64,000 nt of DNA from an uncultured Pseudomonadota bacterium (GTDB lineage: Bacteria > Pseudomonadota > Gammaproteobacteria > Steroidobacterales > Steroidobacteraceae). Both the position numbers and the translations under genes were made by a program. The stretch is from assembly GCA_903884235.1 (NCBI GenBank), contig CAISEB010000030.1:98500-162499 (forward strand), read 5' to 3'. Positions 8,343-15,398 of this stretch are shown here, piece after piece (position 1 is the first letter of the stretch; every line of letters starts with the position of its first letter). The notes beneath the pieces were generated by a model, which saw only the letters and a list, made by a program, of their open reading frames with translations, searched no databases and had not been told where the DNA came from.

Positions 8343-9731
8343 TCAACGGAAATCCGCGTCCTTGAGGGCCGGTAGGGCCAGGACGCCGGGCTTGATCTTG
8401 GCGAGGTCGCCGACGATCACCAGCACCAGCTGCCGGGGATCGAGTTCGCGGGCGGCAGCCGCCTGCACCTGTTCGGGCGTGACCGCGGCAACGCGCTCGA
8501 CGTAGTGCACGAGCCAGTCGTCACCGAGGTCCTGCTGCGCGAGGAACGCCAGCTGTCCCAGCAGGCCCTGGCGGCTCGAGGCGCCGATCAGGAAGTTTCC
8601 TGCCTTGTAGTTCTGCACGCGGCGCAGCTCGTCGGCCGGCGGCGGGGACGTGCGCAGCACGTCCAGTTCGCGATAGATCTCGCCGAGAGCGCCGACCGTG
8701 TCGTCGGTGTTGACGTCGGCCGAGACCCCCCAGCCGGAGATCGCGCGGTACGGGCTGAGGTGGCTGCTGACGCCGTACGTCCAGCCTTTCTCCTCGCGCA
8801 GATTCTGGTCCAGCCGGGAGAGCAGCGGCGTGCCGCCGTACAGTGCGTTCGCGGCCGACAGCGCCATGAAGCCGGGCTGCGTCGGGCCGATCACGGAGCG
8901 GCCGATCAGGATCGTCGACTGCTTCGCGCCCGGGCGGTCGATCAGTCGCACGACGTGCGTGCTGGCGGGTACCGGCTGCGTGTGGCGCGGCCCGGGACCC
9001 GCAGGCCAGTCCGCGAAGCTGGCGCGGATCGCGCGCTCGACCGCTGCCTCGTCGAAACGACCGGCGACGTACAGGTGTGCGCGGGCGGCGCCGAACTCCG
9101 CGGTCACGAAGTGGCGGACGTCGTCCACGGTCAATGCGTCGATGGCGGCGTCCGACGGCAGCGAGCGCCCGTACGCCGTGTCGCCCCACATGAGCCGGGC
9201 AAACGCCTCGCCCGCGATGCCTTGTGCCTGCGAGCGGGCGACGGCGACACCGCGCTTCATGCCCGCCTTGATCGCCGGCAGGTCGGCGGCGGGGAGCCCG
9301 GGATGGCGCACGACGTCGGCGATCATCCTGACCGCGTCGGACGTGCGTTCGCCGAGCACGTCCATCGAGACGGACATCTGCTCGGTCCCCGAGCCCGAAT
9401 CCAGCCCGCCACCCATCTCCGCGGCGCGGCGCGCGAGGCCTTCGGTATCCAGGGCCCCCGCGCCGTGCTTGAGGAGCTGCGCGACGACGTCGGCGAGTCC
9501 ATCGTGATTACCTTCGGCGACGGCGCCGGTGGCGAGCGTGAGCATCAGCGTCGTCTTCGGTACCGTGCCGAACGGGACGAACGAGACGGCGAGGCCGTTC
9601 TCGAGCCGGAACTCGCGCTTCGCCGGCAGCGTCAGCAGGCGCGGCGTACCCATGGCCGGAACCGGCTCCTTCGCGACGGTCGGGCCCGCCAGCAGCAGCG
9701 TCGCGAATGTCCAGGCGATCACGCGATTCAT
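8343..9731 (-). CDS. M16 peptidase-like secreted protein, second subunit without HxxEH
   Basis: 462-residue M16 (pitrilysin/insulinase) family protein with a signal peptide (MNRVIAWTFATLLLAGPTVA). The family fold is visible (RLENGLAVSFVPFG at the start, EEKGWTYGVSSHLSPYR and the C-terminal VIVGDLAKIKPG), but the zinc motif HxxEH is absent: the matching place reads HDGLADVVAQLLKHGAG. Paired M16 genes, one catalytic and one non-catalytic, are common and form heterodimers, so this is probably the structural partner of the upstream gene. Its ATG overlaps the stop of that gene by 4 bases (ATGA), a sign of coupled translation. Periplasmic location inferred. Confidence 0.9.
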   Translation of the reverse strand: MNRVIAWTFATLLLAGPTVAKEPVPAMGTPRLLTLPAKREFRLENGLAVSFVPFGTVPKTTLMLTLATGAVAEGNHDGLADVVAQLLKHGAGALDTEGLARRAAEMGGGLDSGSGTEQMSVSMDVLGERTSDAVRMIADVVRHPGLPAADLPAIKAGMKRGVAVARSQAQGIAGEAFARLMWGDTAYGRSLPSDAAIDALTVDDVRHFVTAEFGAARAHLYVAGRFDEAAVERAIRASFADWPAGPGPRHTQPVPASTHVVRLIDRPGAKQSTILIGRSVIGPTQPGFMALSAANALYGGTPLLSRLDQNLREEKGWTYGVSSHLSPYRAISGWGVSADVNTDDTVGALGEIYRELDVLRTSPPPADELRRVQNYKAGNFLIGASSRQGLLGQLAFLAQQDLGDDWLVHYVERVAAVTPEQVQAAAARELDPRQLVLVIVGDLAKIKPGVLALPALKDADFR

Positions 9732-11143
9732 GGTGCCGCCTCCGTGGTCGCCGGCTTGCCGGGCAGCAGCGTCAGCGTCGTGCGGCGCGAAGGCACCAGG
9801 TACTTGCGCGCCGTCTCGCGGACGAGGGCGGGCGTCACCTTGGCGAACTCGTCCTCGATGCGGTTGATCCTGGTCGGATCGTCGTCGAACAGCGAGAACG
9901 CGGCGAGAATGCCGACGAGCCCGAAGCGCGTCGGGCTGCCGGCGAGGTCGTAGAGTTCGGAGCGGATCTTCGTGCGGGCGCGCTCGAGTTCCGCGGCGGG
10001 TACCGGGTTGCGCTGCAGTTCGGCGATGACCGCGTCGAGGTCGGCCGTGATCGCGGCTGGCTTCGAGGAGGCGTCGTGCAGCAGGTAGACGGCCCACTGC
10101 GTCGGACCCTCGTAGTCGAACATGTTGCCAAGCAGGTTGATGCCACCTTCGATGCCATCGGAGTACTTGCGCTCGTTGACGAGGCGTCGGTAGAGGCGAC
10201 TGTCCTCGCCCTGCACCAGGATCTCGTCGATGAGGCCGAACGCATACCACTCCGGCGTGCCGCGCGGCGGCAGCGTGTAGCCGAAGGCGAGCGCAGGCCG
10301 GGGCGCGAGTACGTCGGTGCGCTCGGCGGCGCGGGGCGCGAGCTGCTCCGGCTCCGACACGTCCGGTCGCGCAGGCTCGGCGCGCGCGGGCAGTGAGCCG
10401 AACTGGCGCTCGATCGCGGCGCGTGCGGCGGCCTCGTCGAAATCGCCCGCGACCACGAGCACGGCGTTCGACGGCACGTAGTAGGCGTCGTGGAAGGCGC
10501 GGACGTCGTCGAGCGTCGCCGCGTCGATCTCGTCGAGCTCGCCGTAGAAATTGTGGGCGTTGTACCAGTTGACGTTGGCGACCTGCGGCAGGTCGAGCCA
10601 TGGGAACGCGCCATACGGGCGGTTGAGCACGTTGACCCGGACCTCGTTCTTCACGACGTCCTTCTGGTTCTGGAGGCTGGCGGCGCTGAGCGACAGCGCG
10701 CGCATGCGTTCGGCCTCGACGAAAAGTGCCGGCTCGAGCACGTGGCTCGGCACGGCTTCGTAGTAGTTGGTGTAGTCGAAGCGCGTCGAGCCGTTGGAGA
10801 TGCCGCCGTTGCCGGCGACGATGCGCTCGGCTTCGCCCTTGGAGAGATTCTCGGTCTCCTGGAACATCAGGTGCTCGAACAGGTGCGCGAATCCCGTCCG
10901 GCCCTTGGGCTCGATGCGAAAGCCGATGTGGTAGTACACGCCGACCGTGACCGTCGGCACCGAGGTGTCCTGCGAGAGGACGACCCGCAGGCCGTTCGCG
11001 AGCCGGTAGTACTGGACCGGGATGGACAACCGCGCCGGTGCGCCGGCCGCCGGTTCCGTGGGCCCGGGCCGGGTCGGGGCGTGCGCGCAGCCGGCGCCGA
11101 GGACGGCGACCAGGAGGGCGGCGGGGAGGAGGGCCTTTGGCAT
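9728..11143 (-). CDS. M16 zinc metallopeptidase, lipoprotein
   Basis: 471 residues from the ATG at 11143 (a TTG at 11158 would add five). A lipoprotein signal ends LLVAVLGAGC, so the mature protein should be lipid-anchored in the envelope. The catalytic M16 inverted zinc motif is HLFEH (in FAHLFEHLMFQETENL), and the downstream glutamate ligand is expected in LEPALFVEAERMRALSL. The second M16 domain runs through FGYTLPPRGTPEWYAFGLI to the C-terminus. The next gene, an M16 protein lacking HxxEH, overlaps by 4 bases. Together they look like a catalytic/non-catalytic peptidase pair; the peptide substrate is unknown. Confidence 0.92.
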   Translation of the reverse strand: MPKALLPAALLVAVLGAGCAHAPTRPGPTEPAAGAPARLSIPVQYYRLANGLRVVLSQDTSVPTVTVGVYYHIGFRIEPKGRTGFAHLFEHLMFQETENLSKGEAERIVAGNGGISNGSTRFDYTNYYEAVPSHVLEPALFVEAERMRALSLSAASLQNQKDVVKNEVRVNVLNRPYGAFPWLDLPQVANVNWYNAHNFYGELDEIDAATLDDVRAFHDAYYVPSNAVLVVAGDFDEAAARAAIERQFGSLPARAEPARPDVSEPEQLAPRAAERTDVLAPRPALAFGYTLPPRGTPEWYAFGLIDEILVQGEDSRLYRRLVNERKYSDGIEGGINLLGNMFDYEGPTQWAVYLLHDASSKPAAITADLDAVIAELQRNPVPAAELERARTKIRSELYDLAGSPTRFGLVGILAAFSLFDDDPTRINRIEDEFAKVTPALVRETARKYLVPSRRTTLTLLPGKPATTEAAP

Positions 11144-11221
11144 CGGGGTTGTCGGCAACTCAGGGGCCGCGATTATGGCTCGGCGGCGCGCACACCGGTA
11201 GCGATGCGAGGCGCCGGAGAC

Positions 11222-11989
11222 CTACTTCGGCTGCATCCGGATGGCGCCGTCGAGGCGGATCGTCTCGCCGTTCAGCATCGGGTTGGCGGCGATCGCGACG
11301 ACGAGGTCGGCGAACTCCGATGGTCGCCCGAGCCTCGAGGGGAACGGCACCTGCGCGCCAAGCGAGGCCTGCAGCTCCGGCGTCATGCCGGCCACCATGG
11401 GCGTCTCGAAGATCCCCGGGGCGATCGCCATGACCCTGATGCCATGGCGCGCCAGTTCGCGTGCGATGGGCAGGACCATGCCGATGACGCCGGCCTTGGT
11501 GGCGGCGTAGGCGACCTGGCCGATCTGGCCCTCGTAGGCGGCGACCGAGGAGGTGTGGACCAGCAGGCCGCGCTCGCCATCCTCGTTGGGGACGTTGGCC
11601 TGCATGAGCGCGGCAGCGGCCTTGTCGACGTGCAGCGTGCCGACGAGGTTGATGCCGACGACCTTCGAGAAGAACGCACCGGACATCGGCCCGTCCCGGC
11701 CGATCAGCTTGCCGGCGCCGACGACGCCGGCGCAGTTCACGGCCAGGTTGAGGCCGCCCATGGCCGCATGCGCCGTGGGCACCGCGGCCTCGACGCTCGC
11801 CTCGCTGCTGACGTCACAGTGGACGAACGCCGCCGCCGCGCCGAGCTCGGTGGCGGCGCGGGCACCCGCCTCGTCCTGCACGTCGAGCAGTGCCACCCGG
11901 CCACCGCCGGCGACGACGCGTCGTGCGACGGCGAGGCCAAGCCCCGATGCTCCACCGGTGATGAGGGCGCGCAGGTCGGACGTCTTCAT
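11222..11989 (-). CDS. Short-chain dehydrogenase, 3-hydroxyacyl-CoA dehydrogenase type 2-like
   Basis: 255-residue classical SDR. The NAD-binding motif is TGGASGLGLA near residue 12, followed by the DVQDEAG acidic residue that favours NAD. NCAGVVGAGK corresponds to the NNAG motif. The catalytic Ser is in HTSSVAAYEGQIGQ and the YxxxK is YAATK. The insertion GRDGPMSGAFFSKVVGINLVGT and ending ETIRLDGAIRMQPK resemble the HSD10/3-hydroxy-2-methylbutyryl-CoA dehydrogenase subgroup. With the thiolase and ETF-QO in the same strand block, a role in short-chain or branched-chain acyl-CoA oxidation is likely. Only 49 bases separate it from the upstream SDR gene. Confidence 0.88.
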   Translation of the reverse strand: MKTSDLRALITGGASGLGLAVARRVVAGGGRVALLDVQDEAGARAATELGAAAAFVHCDVSSEASVEAAVPTAHAAMGGLNLAVNCAGVVGAGKLIGRDGPMSGAFFSKVVGINLVGTLHVDKAAAALMQANVPNEDGERGLLVHTSSVAAYEGQIGQVAYAATKAGVIGMVLPIARELARHGIRVMAIAPGIFETPMVAGMTPELQASLGAQVPFPSRLGRPSEFADLVVAIAANPMLNGETIRLDGAIRMQPK

Positions 11990-12038
11990 GGTGCGATGAC
12001 TCCAGGGGACGCGGGACCGGTGCGGCGCACCGTCCGGT

Positions 12039-12800
12039 TCAGATGCGCATGCCGCCGTCGATGTAGATGGTGCGACCCGTGAAGAAGTCGTTCTCGACGA
12101 TGAAGACGGCCGTCTGCGCCACTTCCGAGGGCTCGCCGAGTCGCTTGAGCGGAACCGGTGCCGTCACCTTGGCAAGCGTCTCCGGGCTCATGCTGGACAG
12201 GATGTCCGTGGCGCAGAAGCCGGGGGCGATCGCGCCGGTGCGGATGCCGTAGCGGGCGAGTTCCTTGCCCCAGGTCGTCGCGATCGCCGCCACGCCGGCC
12301 TTGGTGGCCGTGTAGTTGGTCTGGCCGACGTTGCCGTCCTTGGAGATCGAGGAGATGTTGATGATCACGCCGCCCTTGCCGGCCTTGATCATGCGCTCGG
12401 CTGCCTCGCGGCCGCACAGGAACACGCCCGTGAGGTTGACGCCGATGACCGCGTTCCACTGGTCGAGGCCCATCTTGCCGACGACCTGGCCGTCCTTGAC
12501 CTTGACGAGGAGGCCGTCCTTGACGATGCCGGCATTGTTGATCAGCACGTCGATCGAGCCGAAGTCGGCGACGATGGCGTCCATCGTGGCGATGACGGCT
12601 TCCTCGCTGGTGACGTTCGCGGTGTAGGTGCGCGCTTCGGCGCCGTGCGCGCCGCTCAGGCTCGCGGACTCGGCGAGGTCGGCCGCGTTGAGGTCGATCA
12701 GCGCGAGTCGCGCGCCGCGCTGCGCAAACGCCAGCGCCATGGCCCGCCCGAGGCCACGGCCTGCGCCGGTGATCGCCACAACCTTGTTCTTGATGTCCAT
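12039..12800 (-). CDS. SDR-family 3-oxoacyl reductase (FabG-like)
   Basis: 253 residues from ATG 12800, preferred over an upstream in-frame GTG-type extension because the protein then starts MDIKNKVVAITGAGRGLG directly at the first beta strand. Motifs: TGAGRGLGRA, NNAGIVKDG, ISSISKDGNVGQTNYTATK with catalytic Ser, Tyr and Lys, and IAPGFCATD. It probably reduces a 3-oxoacyl thioester with NAD(P)H, or works in reverse on a hydroxyacyl-CoA. The insertion LLVKVKDGQVVGKMGLDQW is longer than in the housekeeping FabG, so fatty acid synthesis is not assured. It lies between the thiolase gene and the second SDR, suggesting they share a beta-oxidation or polyhydroxyalkanoate pathway. Confidence 0.85.
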   Translation of the reverse strand: MDIKNKVVAITGAGRGLGRAMALAFAQRGARLALIDLNAADLAESASLSGAHGAEARTYTANVTSEEAVIATMDAIVADFGSIDVLINNAGIVKDGLLVKVKDGQVVGKMGLDQWNAVIGVNLTGVFLCGREAAERMIKAGKGGVIINISSISKDGNVGQTNYTATKAGVAAIATTWGKELARYGIRTGAIAPGFCATDILSSMSPETLAKVTAPVPLKRLGEPSEVAQTAVFIVENDFFTGRTIYIDGGMRI

Positions 12801-12985
12801 CTTCTGTCGTCTCCACAACGGCCGCCCGCGGGCAGCATGTCAGACCGCATGGCGGTCGCCGGGGACCCGGTCCGGCCCGTCAAGCGGACCGGCAGCGCCG
12901 GGCAGTTCCTCACGAAGCTCCGAAGCGACCGATCGCTCCACGCACGACGGCATCGTGGTCGGCGTCGCATCGAGCCTGAATCAAG

Positions 12986-13007
12986 CCGCCCGGCGCGGGC
13001 CGGGCGG
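12986..13007 (-). terminator. GC-rich hairpin after the thiolase gene
   Basis: A perfect 9-base stem CCGCCCGGC/GCCGGGCGG with a 4-base loop, starting 5 bases after the thiolase stop. There is no T run behind it, so it may be a weak terminator, an attenuator or an RNA-stabilising end rather than a full intrinsic terminator. It sits in the 212-base gap before the FabG-like gene, which otherwise shows nothing obvious. Confidence 0.45.
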
Positions 13008-13012
13008 GGGGA

Positions 13013-14194
13013 TCACACCAGTTCGATCGCGACCGCGGTCGCCTCGCCGCCGCCGATGCACAGCGCAGCCACGCCGCGGCGCAGGCCGCGGGCGGTCAGC
13101 GCCGCGATCAGCGTCGCGATGATGCGCGCGCCGGTGGCCCCGACCGGGTGGCCGAGCGCGCAGGCGCCGCCGTTGACGTTGACCTTGGCCGGGTCGAGCT
13201 TGAGGTCGTGGATCGCAGCCATCGCGACGGCCGCAAAGGCCTCGTTGATCTCGTACAGGTCGACGTCCGACGTCTGCCATCCGGCCTTCTTGAGCACGGC
13301 CGAGATCGCACCCACGGGCGCGGTCGTGAACCACTCCGGCGCGTGCGCGTGGCTCGCGTAGGCGACGAGGCGCGCGACCGGCTTCAGGCCCTGGGCCTCG
13401 GCCGCCGCGGCGCGCGCGAGGACGAGCGCCGCGGCGCCGTCGGAGATGGACGAGGAACTGGCCGCCGTGACGGTGCCATCCTTGCGGAACGCAGGCTTCA
13501 GCTGCGGGATCTTCGCGAGGTCACAGGTGAACGGCGTCTCGTCCTGGATGACGACCGTCTCGCCCTTGCGCGAGCGGACGGTGACCGGGACGATTTCCGA
13601 CTTGAACGCACCGGACTCGACGGCCGCGAGGCTGCGACGCACCGATTCGGAGGCGAAGGCATCCTGCGCCTCTCGGGTGAACGCGTACTTGTCCGCGGTG
13701 TTCTCGGCGAAGCAGCCCATCAGCTGGCCGTCCCACGGACTCTGCAGGCCGTCGGTGAACATGTGGTCGAGCACCTCGCCGTGTCCCATCCGGTAGCCCG
13801 AGCGGGCCTTCGGCAGGATGTACGGGGCGTTGCTCATCGACTCGAGGCCGCCTGCGACCGCGAGGTCGATGTCGCCGGTGCGCAGTGCGTCGGCGGCGAG
13901 CATCACCGCGCGCATGCCCGAGCCGCACATCTTGTTCACGGTGGTGGCGGGCGTGGCGGCCGGGATGCCGGCGCCGATGGCGGCCTGGCGCGCCGGGGCC
14001 TGGCCGAGGCCGGCCGGCAGCACGCAGCCCATGATCACTTCCTGGACGGCATCGGGGCGGATGCCCGCGGCCTGCATCGCGCCGGCGATCGCGGCGGCAC
14101 CGAGCTGAGGGGCGGTCGTGGCCGCGAACACCCCCTGGAAACCGCCGATCGGCGTGCGCTTCGCGGACAGGATGACGACGGAGTCTGAACTCAT
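13013..14194 (-). CDS. Acetyl-CoA C-acyltransferase (thiolase)
   Basis: 393-residue thiolase II type enzyme that condenses or cleaves acyl-CoA with acetyl-CoA/CoA. Nucleophilic Cys90 lies in NKMCGSGMRAVMLAAD. The catalytic His is in GGACALGHPVGATGAR and the second Cys in ALCIGGGEATAVAIE. Length and the N-terminal VVILSAKRTPIGGFQG are typical of acetoacetyl-CoA thiolases. A GAGGGG ribosome site precedes ATG 14194. Downstream on the same strand are two SDR reductases/dehydrogenases and ETF-QO, so it may serve degradation of short or branched acyl-CoAs or the first step of PHB synthesis; the sequence does not decide which. Confidence 0.93.
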   Translation of the reverse strand: MSSDSVVILSAKRTPIGGFQGVFAATTAPQLGAAAIAGAMQAAGIRPDAVQEVIMGCVLPAGLGQAPARQAAIGAGIPAATPATTVNKMCGSGMRAVMLAADALRTGDIDLAVAGGLESMSNAPYILPKARSGYRMGHGEVLDHMFTDGLQSPWDGQLMGCFAENTADKYAFTREAQDAFASESVRRSLAAVESGAFKSEIVPVTVRSRKGETVVIQDETPFTCDLAKIPQLKPAFRKDGTVTAASSSSISDGAAALVLARAAAAEAQGLKPVARLVAYASHAHAPEWFTTAPVGAISAVLKKAGWQTSDVDLYEINEAFAAVAMAAIHDLKLDPAKVNVNGGACALGHPVGATGARIIATLIAALTARGLRRGVAALCIGGGEATAVAIELV

Positions 14195-14278
14195 GCGGGT
14201 CCCCTCGGTTGATTCACGCAGTCTACGCCTGTCTCTTTTTGCAGCGCAACAGAGCCCCTGGCCGTGCGCCGGACGGCC

Positions 14279-14713
14279 TTAACAATCGAGCGTGGGACCC
14301 GCCTGCGCCGCGGTCGCCGCCTGGCCGAGGCCTGCGACCAACGACCCTACGAGCGACAGCAGCGCGTCAGGGCTGAACGGCTTCGTCAGGAGGGCATCGG
14401 CGCCTGCCTCGCGACACGCTTGCGCGTGTTCCGGGCGCGTGCTCGCGGTGCAGATCAGGACCGCCATCCCGGCCGTGGCCGGGTCCTGGCGCAGCGCCCG
14501 GCACGTGTCGAGTCCCGATAGCCCACCGGGCATGGACAGGTCCAGAATTGCCAACGCCGGCGTCAGCGCACGACATAATTCGATCGCCTGCGCGCCGGAC
14601 TGGACCTCGAGCACTGAGGCGTGCCGACCCAGCGCCAGCGCCACCAGGCGCCGCGCCGGCGCGTGGTCGTCGGCGACGAGGACGTTGAGGGCGGGGCGCG
14701 TGGGGGTGGCCAT
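14279..14713 (-). CDS. Single-domain response regulator (CheY-like)
   Basis: 144 residues from ATG 14713. A complete receiver domain: acidic pair VLVADDHAPARR, phosphoacceptor Asp in LAILDLSMPGGLSGLD, Thr in ICTAST, and the conserved Lys in LLTKPFSPD. No output domain follows, only an Ala-rich tail of about 20 residues. It is transcribed divergently from the H-NOX gene and may receive phosphate from the adjacent H-NOX-associated kinase, acting as a diffusible or phosphorelay partner. That link is inference from position. The longer in-frame extension upstream reads across the divergent promoter region and has no domain resemblance. Confidence 0.85.
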   Translation of the reverse strand: MATPTRPALNVLVADDHAPARRLVALALGRHASVLEVQSGAQAIELCRALTPALAILDLSMPGGLSGLDTCRALRQDPATAGMAVLICTASTRPEHAQACREAGADALLTKPFSPDALLSLVGSLVAGLGQAATAAQAGPTLDC

Positions 14714-14843
14714 GGATGGGCAGGTCCTTGCAGGTGTGGCCCCGTCGCTATCGGCGTCAGGGCGGATTCGCTGATAATGATAGAATTGGCAGCGCACGCA
14801 ATGAGGCTCTGGACGGTCCCGGGCCGGTGCGCAGGGTGACCCG
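14714..14843. promoter_or_regulatory. Divergent intergenic region between receiver and H-NOX genes
   Basis: 130 bases between two divergent starts. The AT-rich segment around 14770-14790 (GCTGATAATGATAGAATTGG) is the likely promoter core in an otherwise GC-rich background; no convincing -35 box or operator could be assigned. Confidence 0.4.
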
Positions 14844-15398
14844 ATGTACGGACTCGTCAACAAGGCGCTGTGCGAGATGATCACCCGTGGCCACGGCGAG
14901 GCGACGTGGGAGCGGATCCGCGCCGTCGCGGACGTCGACGTCGAAGTGTTCATCAGCATGGATTCGTACCCGGACGCGGTCACCTACCAGCTCGTCGGGG
15001 CGGCAGCCGGGATCCTCGGCGAGGACGTACCGCAGCTGCTCTACACCTTCGGACGCCACTGGGTACTCGACACCGCGGCGCAGCACTACGGCCACCTCCT
15101 GCAGGCCGGTGGCCGTTCGTTCCGCGAGTTCATGCTCGCGCTACCCAATTTCCATGCCCGCGTCGCGTTGATGATGCCGCAGCTCGTGCCGCCGGAATTC
15201 GCGTGCAGCGACGTCGCGGAGCACACCCTGACGCTCCACTATCGTTCGCAGCGACCGGGTCTCGCGCCCTTCGTGGAAGGCCTGATCGATGGCCTCGGTG
15301 AGCTGTTCAAGGTCGAGGTCCAGTGCCGGCGGATCCCGGATGCATCGGAAGGCCCCTCGCACACCGTCTTCGACGTCGGCTGGTCGCCGGTCGCATGA
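14844..15398 (+). CDS. H-NOX (heme nitric oxide/oxygen binding) sensor
   Basis: 184-residue stand-alone H-NOX protein, the bacterial relative of the soluble guanylate cyclase sensor domain. The proximal heme ligand is His104 in LPNFHARVALMMPQL. The heme-propionate motif Y-x-S-x-R is Y133-R-S-Q-R137 in LHYRSQRPGL. The N-terminus MYGLVNKALCEMI is family-typical. It should bind NO (and possibly not O2) through ferrous heme in the cytoplasm and regulate a partner. Its stop overlaps the start of the following kinase (ATGA), and that kinase carries an HNOBA domain, so the pair very likely forms a gas-responsive two-component system. Confidence 0.96.
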   Translation: MYGLVNKALCEMITRGHGEATWERIRAVADVDVEVFISMDSYPDAVTYQLVGAAAGILGEDVPQLLYTFGRHWVLDTAAQHYGHLLQAGGRSFREFMLALPNFHARVALMMPQLVPPEFACSDVAEHTLTLHYRSQRPGLAPFVEGLIDGLGELFKVEVQCRRIPDASEGPSHTVFDVGWSPVA

